A stretch of DNA of 64,000 bases, from NCBI GenBank assembly GCA_002049455.2, contig KV918956.1:1-64000 (forward strand), read 5' to 3'. The notes beneath the pieces were generated by a model. The model saw only the letters and a program-made list of their open reading frames with translations, had not been told where the DNA came from and did no database searches. Position numbers and translations under genes: made by a program. Source of the stretch: Porphyra umbilicalis. Taxonomy: Eukaryota > Rhodophyta > Bangiophyceae > Bangiales > Bangiaceae. Of the stretch, positions 20,590 through 31,290 are shown piece by piece (positions within the stretch are counted from its first letter, which is position 1; each line of letters starts with the position of its first letter).

Positions 20590-23480
20590 GGAGGTAGCGA
20601 GACTGCCCCCGGAGTCCATCGCCACGCCGTGAGAGACGCGGGTGTGGCCGCCGTCGGGGCGGCCGCTGCGGCGACGTCCAATGCGACCGACGGCATGCGC
20701 TGCTCATCGGCGCTGTGGCTGAAGACGTTGCGCAGGTCGTTGGCATCATGACCAACGCCGACGCGGTCGCGGCCGTTGTCATGCGCGCCGACGAGGGCGG
20801 CGTAGGTGTGGCCGCCTTCGGGGCGCCCGCGGCGGCGTCCCGCAAGGCGACCAACGGCTTGTGCTGCTCGTCGGCGCCGTGGCTGACAACGTGGTGCGTG
20901 TCGTTGGGGCCCAGACGGACGGATACTCGTTCGACGCCGTCGTCGAAATAGCTGTAGAGAGCAGCGCAGCGTTCTCCACCGGCGCAGCAACCGCATCGGA
21001 GCCGCTCGAGGCGACAGCAGGTTTGCGCGACGGGCGCCGACGGCCACTGGTGAGAGAAGAGGTGTCGGGAGGTGACGGCGGAAGGAACGTGTCGACATGA
21101 CTCGCGTGGCGATTTCCGGCACGCCTGCGGCGGCGCCGAGTACGTTGACGCGGGCGTGGCAAGCTGCTGCGGCGGCACGGGACGGGGGGGAGCTTGTGGG
21201 CGCGACGGGGGCGGACGAGGGCCAGTGGCGTTGGCGGCGTCGGCGGCGGCGCCCGCTGTCTGGTTGGATGCGCGGCCGCTGCCGAGAGGCGGCGGGGATA
21301 GGCCTGGCTCCGCGCTTGCAGGGAGCCCGTCGCAGCAGCGGCGCTGACCATCCCCACGTGGCCGTCGGCGGGCGCCCCGGGCGCACCGGGCGCGTCAGCG
21401 GCGGCGGCGGGGGCGGCGGAGGCACCCCCGAAGGCACCCGCGGAGGCACCCGCGGCAACCGCGGCGGGGGCGGTTGGGGCAGTGGCGCCCCCGGCACTGC
21501 CGGTCGGCAGCCACGCCGCCCCGGTCGGCGGGCCGACCAGTCGGCGGCCGGCGCTGACTGCGACGAGCCGCTGTCCCTCTCAGACGTGGACGAGGCGGGC
21601 TCGGCTCTCTTCCTGCGTGACCCGGCCCGCCACCGGCGCGCGCCGCGCGTGGCCGTCGGCGCCGAATACGGTTTCCTACCTTGGGGCTTCTTCCCCGTGC
21701 GCGACGGCGAGTCCGAGGCGGACCGGGCGACGCGTCTCGGCGCACACTCTTCGACGGTGGCGGTGGCGGCTTAGGCGCGCGCCTCGCCGCCGCAAGGCTC
21801 GGCGTGATGGTTTGTCGGGCGTGGTCTTGGTGACGGCGGCGGCGACGTGGAATGCGACCGACAGCTTGCGCTTCCCGTCGGCGCCGTCGTCGACGACATT
21901 CCCCTCGTGGCTGACCATGTCACCGACGCCGACGCTGCCGCCGTCGTTATCGTGCGCGCGTTGGACGGCGGCGCAGTTGTCGCCGCCATCTGGGTGACCG
22001 CGGCGGCGACGCCGAATGTGACCGACGGCTGACGTTTTTCGTCGGCGCCGACGCCGACGGCGTTCCCCTCCTGGTCGACAATGTCATCGACGCCAACGCG
22101 GTCGAAGCCGGCGTGGTTCACATTGTGAAAGGCGACGCACAAGTGGCTGCCATCGCGTCGACCGCGACAGCGACGCTCAAGGCAACCATCTTGTTTGCCG
22201 GCACGTTCATGTTCTCAAGGACCGCGATGCGTTTTTGGTTGGCTACGTGACAGACGTCGATGCAGTCGCCGCCGTCGTCGTGCGCGCCGAGCGTGACGAT
22301 GCAGGAGTCGCCGCCATCCGGGTGGCCGCGGCGGCGAGGAGGACTGCGACCGACAGCTTTCACTCCCCATCCGCGCCGTCGTCGACGACATTGCCGTCGT
22401 CGTTGGCATCGTAAGCAACACCGACGCGGTCGGTGTCGTTGTCGTGCGCGCGTAAGAGAGCGGCGCATTTTTCGCCACCGTTCGGGCGACCGCGGCGGAG
22501 TCGCCCAAGGCGAACTTCGTGTTGCCCTTTATGGAGGGCGACGCACAGGTGGCGGCCATCGCGTCGACCGCGGCGGCGCCGCTCAAGGTGACCGTACTGT
22601 TGGTCGGTACGCTGACGTCCTCAAGGACCGCGATGAGCTTTTGGCTGGCTACGTGACTGACGTCGACGCAGTCGCCGCCGTCGTCGTGCGCGCCGAGCAT
22701 GACGATGCAGAAGTCGCCGCCATCCGGGTAACCGCGGCGGCGAGGAGGACTGCGACCGACAGCTTTCACACCCGTCGGCGCCGTCGTCGACCTCGTTGCC
22801 GTCGTCTTTGGCATCGTGAGCGACACCGATGCGGTCGCCGCCGTCTGCATGCGCGCCAGGGAGGGCGGCGCAGTTGTCGCCACCGTCCGGGCGACCGTGG
22901 CGGCGTCGCTCAAGGCGACCGTCGTGTTGCGCTCCTCATCTTCGCCGTGGCCGACGACGTTCCCCTCCATATTTTTCCCCTCCTTGTTGATAATTTCGCT
23001 GATGACGCGACACCGAGGCTGTCGCGGCCGTCGCCGATGTCTCGCGCGTCGCGAAAGGAGATGCAGTTGTCGCTTCCGAAGCCCCAAACACGGCGGAAAA
23101 GGCTCACAAGGCGATGGTCGTGTCGGTCGGCTCGTCGATGGAGGCGGCTGCTTTCACTTTAAGCGTGTTTTTGCCGCGCACGTGTGGCTCGTGGTTGCCG
23201 ACGGGGCGGGGGCGTACTTGGTCGGCTCTGGTGCCATGCGCACCAAGTGCGTCGCGGCCGATATCGTCATTACCTTTGCGGCGGGTGTCGTGGGGGACAA
23301 GGGGAACGACGTGTTGCGCTCTTCGTCGGAGGTACGGCCGCCAACATGTCGCTGGCTGTTGGAAACGGAGCGTGGGGCGACGCAGTCGTCGCTGATGTGG
23401 TGCGCATCACGGTTGTCGCTGGCGTCCTTCACTGCCCGGAGGCCCGGTCGTCGCCCGCGCCGTCGTCGGCATGTGGGAGC
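20590..23480 (+). pseudogene. decayed coding array of ~55-residue tandem repeats
   Basis: On the + strand a unit of roughly 160-170 bp recurs. The residues follow the plan V.DxVxDADAVAAVVVRA, then xxGGAVVAAIxVTAAA, then xKAT and a LLVGAVxDD stretch. Recognisable copies lie near 20615, 20775, 21955, 22115, 22285, 22445, 22685, 22850 and 23035. The copies now sit in different frames and several contain stops (for example TAA near 22454), so no intact long protein remains. Alternating Val and Ala with acidic turns suggests a beta-rich repeat protein, secreted or structural. I know no named family for it. The segment 21080-21780 between two groups is extremely GC-rich and lacks clear units. Confidence 0.5.
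22180..22890. repeat. segmental duplication with ~405-bp period
   Basis: The block around 22190-22400 is repeated at 22595-22810. Both carry GTTCTCAAGGACCGCGATG or the GTCCTC variant, GGCTACGTGAC, GACGTCGA.GCAGTCGCCGCC and GGACTGCGACCGACAGCTTT. It embraces two or more of the ~165-bp coding units, so part of the array grew by larger-scale duplication. Confidence 0.8.
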
Positions 23481-23895
23481 GTTCACGCTTTATGACTTAA
23501 AGGCGTGGCGCGAGGAGATGATAGGGCGCACTGTTGTACATGGAGTGCGTGTGGAAAACCCGATGTTCACCCCGTGGACGAGGTCATAGCGCCTAGAATT
23601 CAAAGCGAGACACACGTCTGCAACAAAACGAATGGCAGACGGGCTCCGCAGCAAGTCACACACCTCCACTACTCAAGTCCACATACTGTTAGATGGGCAC
23701 TGTGCCCATAAAAACCGGGGCGGGCGGTACCTAGTAGCGGCATGACCACCATTTTTTGGGCGGGTGAGCCGCTCGTCGCTGGCCACACTGTGCCGGCGTT
23801 GCGGCTTGTCGCCACGCTGCCGTCACAGCTAGCACCACCGTCTTGGCGCAAGCCCCTTCACCGCGACAGACGACCAACCTCCTTGTCAGTGCGCG
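23481..23895. other. no gene recognised
   Basis: Short spacer of more ordinary composition, downstream flank of the zinc-finger gene. Nothing specific is seen. Confidence 0.4.
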
Positions 23896-24510
23896 TCACA
23901 GCCGCATCCGCGCCGCTCGGGCTAGGCCGCGCGGTCGCCGGACCGCCCCCGTCGTCCCGACGGCGCTTGCGACCGGCGCGTCGACCGAAATCAGACTCGA
24001 GGCAGCGCCACTGGCAACGGCGGCGGCAGAAACAGCTGCCGCCCGTGCGTCATCTTCCTCCGCGACGTCGTTGATCATGTCAGCATGGTCCCCCGAATCG
24101 TTGTCCGAGGTGTCGTCGTCGCTTGAAACGTCCTCATCCGCGTCGATCCGCGCTTGCCGGAGCAGACGCCCGAACTGGGCGTTGTCGTCTCCCGCGCGGT
24201 GCGCCATGGCGGCAACCAGACTAGGGACGAGGAGGGCAACGTCATAGAGGCGACCGCCATGGCGGAGCAGGTCAACGGCGCGGCGGTGACGCTCGCCCGC
24301 CACGTGCATCAGCAGACTCTACGGCGCGTCGATGTGGATGCCGCACGACGGGCACGACCAACGCACCTCAGGACTGTCCGCCGGCGCCGTGTGGGCGGCA
24401 GCAGCAAGCGTACGCAGATCGCGTTCGCCCGTCACATGCTGCTCCCAACTCAATATCCCCGTCAGGGTCATCCTGCAGACAGTGCACTTGTGCGCAAGTT
24501 CGAGGTTTCC
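23896..24510 (-). CDS. C2H2 zinc-finger protein (two GxxH fingers), with an internal TAG
   Basis: Two related fingers on the minus strand. Finger 1 is HKCTVCRMTLTGILSWEQHV followed by TGERD (the last His position is Asp). Finger 2 starts WSCPSCGIHIDAP and continues, across one in-frame TAG at 24319-24321, as SLLMHVAGERHRR. The C-x2-C ... H-x3-E-x-H spacing with a conserved G-E is the U1/JAZ-type finger, often RNA- or dsRNA-binding. After the fingers come a Leu-rich helix region (LYDVALLVPSLVAAMAHRAG), an acidic stretch (DADEDVSSDDDTSDNDSGDH) and an Ala-rich tail ending at 23896. The 5' end is not resolved; a Pro-rich open region extends upstream and may be exon or 5' flank. The TAG splits finger 2, so the copy is either inactive, read through or mis-sequenced. 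Confidence 0.55.
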
Positions 24511-25039
24511 GAGACGAGCGGGGAGGGGGCACCGGTGGGGGCTGGGGGGGGGAGGCGGCAGCCATAGTGCCAAAGGAGGAGGGGCGAAAAAGGAGGGGAG
24601 AGGGGACGGCAACAGGGGACGCAACGACGGGGCTGGCACGCCGAAAGAGGGCCAGGTCCATGCGCAACGAGCGCGATGTTGCACGGGGGCGCACCGAGGT
24701 CGGTGGCCATATTTGGTCGCATCATCACGAGGGGCAGGAGCACGGGTGGTCCTGGTAGAGCCCGCCATGTTTTGGCCGCCTTGGCCTCCTGCACGAGGAG
24801 AGGGGGGGGGGGTAGGTGTAAAACCGGCCACATCTTGGCCGCCTTGATCTGCAACAAAGTCCACTGAGGTAGCGCAGTCCCGAGCCACCACTACTGACGT
24901 GTCGGCGAGGGAGGTCGAGGCATTTACGGTTTTGAAGAAGCGAAATTCTATGCTTCAAGTTCGAGGCGCCTTCCCTCCTCCTCGTTCCCAAGTGCCCCTG
25001 ATCATGCCCGCCCTGCAAGTGACGGCCTGACGTGAAACA
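24511..25039. other. 5' flank of the zinc-finger gene
   Basis: A Pro-rich minus-strand frame continues through 24511-24890 without motifs, with GT/AG-rich spacers. It could include a first exon. Nothing else was recognised. Confidence 0.3.
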
Positions 25040-25520
25040 ACACCCAGCATGTTCCCTACACGGCTCTCTCTGCCCCCTTCGCTGACCTGCCGTACGGTGC
25101 ACTCCCCTCCCCCCCCCTCGTACTGTGCACTCCCGACCCCCTTCCTCGTACTGTGCACTCCCCCCCCCCGCCCTGCCACCTCCACGTCGCCTTCTCTCCC
25201 TCCCCATCTTCCCCTCCCCCCTCTCCTGCCGGCCTGCCTTCTGCTGGTCTTCTGGGCTGTCTCCACCTGTTTCTCGCTGCCCACAGCGGTCCCCCCGCCT
25301 CCTTTACCCGCCTGCCCCGCTGTGCTCCCCCCTCAGATTCACCCCCCACCCCCCTCCCCCCCACCCTCCCTGACGGCCGGCTTGCGTCCAGTTGGGATTC
25401 GTTCCTCTCTCTTTGTGGGCCGATGTCCTCCTCCTTTCGCCGATGCATTCTTCTTTTTCTCTCGCCTGCGTCCCCCCCTCCCCCCCCACCCCTCTTTCGT
25501 TGTTATCTTTTCTGCATCGG
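25040..25520. repeat. ~480-bp polypyrimidine (C/T-rich) tract on the + strand
   Basis: Almost all bases on the + strand are C or T, with very strong strand asymmetry. Near its start the 15-mer CGTAC(G/T)GTGCACTCC occurs three times at about 30-35 bp spacing. It has no coding motif. Such tracts can form triplex or stall polymerases. Confidence 0.8.
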
Positions 25521-28375
25521 TATGGTGTAGAAGAACAGCTTCCCCCCTCCGCCGTGTCCTGTAGTCATACTAGGCCATGATCACGGTCAGTTGGGGTATG
25601 AGACGGCGTCAGACACCTCGGCCTCAAAATATAATAAACAGCCACTTCGGCTCAGAAATATGATGTTGCTACTACTTACCTGATCTGATGCCTGTGCCCA
25701 GGGTTCGAGCGCGGCCAGTGTGATGCAAAGCTCTGCAAAGGTAAGAGATCTCGCGTTCAGACACCGCCTCAGAGGCGCAATAGGGGCCGGTGCGGTCCAA
25801 CATGCGGGATGAGTTTGATAGGTACAGAAGCCGATTTGCACCTGCCGGATCTGGTAGTGTTTTTCCACGCTCGCGCGCGTGCGGCGTGGAGGGGTGCGGT
25901 TCTCACCGGCAGATCGTTCCGTGTGCAAGGTGCTGTCGCGTGGTCGGCTGTGTCCCTTGACACCGCCGATCTAGCGATGGGCGTCGCGCTCCCTGGAATA
26001 CCTTGACCAACTTGGCACCGCCCATACGATGAATGACGAAGTTCAAGTTGATCATTACATATGGCGAGCAAACAAACGCCCAGCGTGGCTGCGTAATTGT
26101 ATGGCCAGGTGCTTCTTTGGCGCCTTCTTCTGGTCTTTACAATAGCCCTCGTTGGCGACTTCGAGGTGACGCACGCTGTGTGGGTGTCGCAACACAATCG
26201 CCAAGAGGTATCCAAAGAACACTGGCGGGCGTAACCGCCGACGATGAGCCGGCTCATGTCCACCCTCTTACGCCTCGGGTTCCATTTCTCTTCTCCCCCA
26301 ACCCACGCGTGTTCCTTTCCACCCCTCCCCGCCCTCACTCCCCCAACACCTTGCACTTGTTTCTCCTGACGGCGTACATGAGGTCTGGTCCCATTTCTCG
26401 GCCGCACGCCTCCTGCGCTGCCATTTCCCCAGTATGCTGTGCGGCCGTCCCGATGGCGATTGGTGCTCCCCTTCCCCAATCCGCCTGCTTTTTATCTAAT
26501 CTCCCGACACCCATTCCGCCGACGTCTCCTTTAAACTGTTGCGGCGCTTTCGCTTTCGCGGCGGTAGCCGCCCCAGCAGCAGCCGCCCACCACCATCCTC
26601 TTCTCGGAGTGCCCCTAGGGCCACGAGCCCCAGTCGCGCCAGCCAACATCAAAAGTTTCACCCAGATCGTCTCCCTGGCGCTGTCATCTCTTTCACTAGT
26701 GGCGGTGGTCCTCAACCTTCCCACTCCCGCCGGTGTTTACGCTGGGAAGCGGTGGTCCTCAGCCTCACAGGCCTCGTCGGTGTCCAGGTCACGCGGCTGG
26801 CAGCGACGAACACGCTTCTTTCAACCTGCACCTGGTGACCGGCGATTGAGACGGTCACGGAGGCGTAATCAAGAACGAAGGCGATACCGTGGTGGCATCC
26901 TGGAGGTCGGTGCGCTCGCTGTGCGTACCACCACGGCTGGGTGCTGGAGACAGCGGTGACGGTTGTGGAGAGACGGGGTGGAGGTGTGCGGTGGAACGCC
27001 CTTGACTGTGGCAAGAGAGGAGTGGGATTCTAGAGGCTGGATTCTGCTGCTTGTCGTTCCTGAGTGTGAAGATAGCATGCTCCGCGGACGCTGCGGTACT
27101 GGCCATGGGGTCAGTGGCGTTTCTTGGCTGTTCCCACCTGCGCCTCCATTATCTACCTTACACACTGTTTATTCAGCCGGCCTATCGCGTGACCTTTCCA
27201 ACTGAAGCTTCTCCGGTTAGACGACGGTTCTGCTGTGTCACTGTCCTTGAGAAAATGTATCGACAACTGATGGCATGCAGCCGGTAGTTTTGAGATGCGC
27301 AAATGTGAGAAAAATGTGGAGAAAAACGACATCCGCATTATTTGTTTCCAGTGTACCTGCTGCAGTTATAGTTACAGATGGTGGCACGTGATTGGTAGTT
27401 ACGTCCATTCACGGGCACAAGAGATCTTAGTCTGTGTCTTTCTCTGTCCTTTCGTGCTTCATCTACCAGCCAATAGGAATCCTCAAATGTCCGTCCATCC
27501 GTGTGGCCCAACAAGCCGCAAAGGTTTGAGTAAAGGGCACCACTCCAGGGCCACGACGCCGCCTGGCACACCTCACGCTCCAATCGCTCTCACCCGTGTG
27601 CTGCCGCAGCCAAATTGTATCTCAGTCGCTGCCAGGCCATGCCACCGCGGCCCCGCCCGCTTTATGCAGCTGTCCCGATTCTGGCGGGCGGTCGCCTGCG
27701 TGGAGGTGACGGGGGGAATCTTTGCTGCCGTGGTGTCGACCGTCGCCGCGTGGCGGTGGGTGTGAGGGGGGGGGGGAGGGGAGGGGCGTAATCCGGGCCA
27801 TCGCCACCGCCGTGGGGAGTAATATGCGGCAACCTGTGAACGATGCGCTGCAGTCATTGACAGCGCCGGGGGCGGTCGGGCGCGTAGGGACGGAACGGAG
27901 GAAATGGGGGCGGGGACAGACCTTACGGTGTGAGGGACGGTGGATTTGGGGTCGCTAAGGGGTGTCGACCCCGACTACCACAGCAGAGGCCGCTGCAGCT
28001 GGTACCGCCGTAGCCGTCATCCCTCAACCGCCCGCTGCCGCCGCCCTATCCGCCGTCCTTGACGCAAAGTGCAATCGGCGCGGCTCCCATGCAGCGGTCC
28101 TCTCCCTCTTGCGGCTCACTGCTGTGGCGACACTCCCCCCCCCCCTGTCCCGCCCCTTCCTCCAGCTTCAGCCCCGCTCCCGACTGTGCGACGGCTATTG
28201 TTTTATTTTAATGGCCACTGCGCGCGCGCACCGGCGCGCCTGTCGACGTGGAAGTTCACGTGAACCGGCGGACATTTGGTCTCCGCACAGCCGCCGGCGG
28301 CGTGCCCGCTTTTCTATGGCTCTGGCTCATTTCACGCATGCTCTGAGGAGAAAAAAGTGCAAGGAAACGAAAATC
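25521..28375. other. no gene recognised
   Basis: Nearly 3 kb of mixed composition with short overlapping frames. Ala/Pro-rich + frames around 26030-26960 and 27960-28580 lack recognisable motifs. No tRNA or terminal repeats were recognised. Confidence 0.35.
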
Positions 28376-29257
28376 CTACTCTGTATCACTCTCATCGGAG
28401 GCGCTCTCAATGCGACTAGCGGTCTCAAAAACCGCTTCTGGGAGGTCCTCTGCCTCCAGCCACTCGACCGTATCCAGCACACAGTCTGCAGCTTCAGCTG
28501 GGGAGTTTGGCCTGGCGCTGGCCGAGCACGCGCCCATCATTGCCAAAATTTCTGCCACCTCAGCTTTCATACAGGGTAGCCCCGGAATTAAACACTCATA
28601 GCGGCTGCGTAGCCGCACCACCGAGTCAGCCCCAAGGAGGTCCTCCTTCAGCGAGCAGTGGGCCATGCTGGGCTTAGAGACGGCGTCCCACTACTCCTGC
28701 AGCATGGACACGGGTGCGGTGGTCACCCGCCGCACCACTTGAACGAACACAGATGCGAACCAATGGGCCATGGTGGGCCCGTCCATCCACGAGTTGCCTT
28801 GAATGAAGCATGGCGCGGGGAAACCCGGGGCAGGGGGACGGAAACACAAAGGCCGCACCACCTTGCCGATGATGGCTATTGGAAGTTTGCGGCAGTCGCT
28901 CGCGTTCACGCAAAAGTACCTCAGTCACGCGGACCTTCGCCCGCATGGCCTTCAGCCGCGATCGGACCGGCGCTCGCGTGCCGAGAAGTAGGAGCGATGG
29001 GGGAGTCAGCGGTATAATAGCCCGGTCTCGTCAGTGTTGAAAATCAGGCGGGGAGGCACGCCGCGGAGGGTCTCTCGGGTCTTGGCGATGCGTGCGGCTG
29101 ACCCGGCCACGTCGGCCGATGCGCCAGTGCGTACCAAGCAAGTGCTGCAGTCATCGTGTCGCTTGACCCACCGGCAGATGTAGCCCGTCGACGACTTGAA
29201 ACCTTTTCCACCCAGCTTCACGGCCATCTCCGACGCCCTCTCCTTGAGCAGCGCCAT
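28376..29257 (-). mobile_element. pogo/Tigger-type (Tc1/mariner superfamily) transposase, inactive copy
   Basis: The minus strand starts with MALLKERASEMAVKLGGKGF and KSSTGYICRWVKRHD, a CENP-B/Tc5-type helix-turn-helix. GVPPRLIFNTDETGLLYR follows, holding the first catalytic Asp block of DDE_1. After a short damaged stretch (about 28910-29005, with several stops and a shift) come VNASDCRKLPIAIIGKVVRP, LCFRPPAPGFPA and QGNSWMDGPTMAHWFASVF, the conserved 'IGK..RP.CF ... N.WM....F..W' of this family. A further frame at 28666-28376 (MAHCSLKEDLLGADSVVRLR .. SDESDTE) is the C-terminal tail. The second catalytic block is not readable between them. All pieces keep one strand and mostly one frame. No terminal repeats were found. 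Confidence 0.82.
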
Positions 29258-31171
29258 AGTCGCGGGAACGATACGCCCGCCGCACGCACGGACAGCTTAA
29301 AACCAGCGCAACAACGCGGCACCCAATTGTGGGTAGGTGGCTGGCCGGTATCGAACCGAGTCCAAGTGCACATTGCCGATCTCCGACGTGCTTGTGTAAA
29401 TCACGCGGCGGTAGCATGTCCGACGTATCGCGCTGTTGCTGGCTTCCACAGGCGTCTCACGTCAGATCCGGTCCCACGTGAGCCCCGCCCGCCTTATAAG
29501 AATGATCATTAGGTGGTGACGCAGCGTCAGCATGCACCACTTCTTAGGTGACTGCCCACGTCGGGTGTGTGGCCGGCTGTTGCATCCCGTCGGCGGTCGC
29601 TGTACGCCATCGACGGGTGCCGACCGACGTCTGGCGTCTGGTTCAGCGGCGCTCTCTACGTCCGCCTCGGACTCGTTGACCTGCAGCTCGCTGACAGGCG
29701 GACCACTGCCACTTGTACGAATCGTAAGCTCTTATTGATTACACCAATGAACGGAGCGGGGGGGGTGGCCGGTCCCACAGCTAGAGAGGCATACGCAGTG
29801 GCCGTGGCGGCGATGGCGGTGGTGGCGGTTGTAGTGGAGAGAGGACGGTGCTGGGAGGGGCCGGTAACAGACTATGACGCTGTTGAGTAGGGGTACAGGG
29901 TGGGTAGTCATCAGGGACGCTGGTGGACTGGAGCGGGGGGGTGGGAGGGGATCATCAAAAGCAGGGGGAAACGGGGGCGGCGGGGGGGGCGGGATAATCA
30001 AAATGGGGGGGAGACGAGGGCGGCAACGACGCGATGGTGGGGAGAGCGACGAGACGGGCATGGTTCCGTTGGAACAATATTCTGGTTCTGCGTAAAGGTG
30101 GGACACAAAAGTCCCCTGGCCTTGAGGACAGGGTGCTATCCAACATGCGCGTAGGGGCCCCCATTCTAAATTTTTTCCAAGCTATCATAGTGTACGTTGC
30201 GGGAGTACTTGCAAAAACGCGGGGTGGCCGCGTACAGAGCTCGTACGGCTCAGGCGGACCTCGCCGTACGGTGAGTGTGACCTGGCTAGAAGCGTCACTC
30301 TGCAACGTATTATCGCATGTGTTTTGGCCGCATGGCCGTACGTTGGGCGTTTGTGAGGTCCAACTGTGTGAAGGAAGGGTATTTTTCTTATGCAAATGGC
30401 TTGAAACGGGGGGTTTGTGCTTCAGACGAGCTGGAAACGCAGATGCGTGCTGCATATGACCGCGTCGGGTGAGGATTTGAGGGCGTAATTGGTGGAACCG
30501 GCTCTGAGATGCGCCAGATGGTGTTCTTGTTCTTGAATATTTTGAACGCGCAGGAGAGGGCCAAGATCGGGGACAGCTGAGACACGTGAAAAGTGGTGTG
30601 ACCGTGGCGCGCTGTGACTGAAGTGGGCAGTCGCGAGTGGCGTGACTCAGCTGCCCGCGAGGTGCTGTGCGCGGGCCTGTGACGAGGAGATGGCAGCGCC
30701 GTGCGTGTGACCCGTGCGAGGGGGTGGTGGTGTCGCGGTAGCGAAACTGGCGTGCGGGATGTCGGGAAGATGACCGCTCGGTACGTCGTGGGGGGAGGAG
30801 ACCGAATAGGGGGGTACGCTAGGGGGGTTGTGGAGAGGTTGCGTGGCCTTGGGGCTGGAGGGGGGAGGGGTGAAGACGCCGCTGGCCTGCCGGTGGCAGC
30901 CTGAGGCTGTCGGCGAGCCGTGCGTGGCTTGGGAATGTCGCAAGCACGGCTTCGCCTGGGTGGGGGGCCGGCGCGATCCGGGGCGGGCGGCTCGGGCGCG
31001 CGCGCCTGCCCGTGGACGCCCGCAGGGACATGAAAATAAAAACCAATGCAGTGCATGAAGAGTATAGCCACATGCCAAGTGAAGCGCGACGCGGCATGTT
31101 TCAAGTCTAAATAATGCTTCGGGACTTCTACATTAAAAAGGGCGCAAGCGCAACGAACAGCCTCGGCAAAT
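29258..31171. other. no gene recognised
   Basis: Purine-rich G-runs at 29930-30060 and Pro-rich minus frames at 30390-31100 show no domain. No RNA or repeats were identified. Confidence 0.35.
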
Positions 31172-31290
31172 ATGCAAAGTAGGGTTGTGCATCACGCCCC
31201 TTTTTCGAGGGCGGGGTGGGCGATGCACGCCCAATCACGCCCTTTGGCACGCCCGGCTGACACGCACGCCCCCGTTCACGCCCCGAACTT
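31172..31290. repeat. possible hAT-like element end with CACGCCC iterations
   Basis: TAGGGTTGTGCATCACGCCC is followed by several GCACGCCC/TCACGCCC iterations, the layout (end plus subterminal motif array) seen in the hAT-type element at 35549-36315. No opposite end was found; a few more CACGCCC motifs occur near 31415-31445. Confidence 0.35.

Noticed and set aside
25690-25760. tRNA-like GGTTCGAGCGC
   Set aside because: No matching T-stem, D-arm or acceptor stem can be formed.
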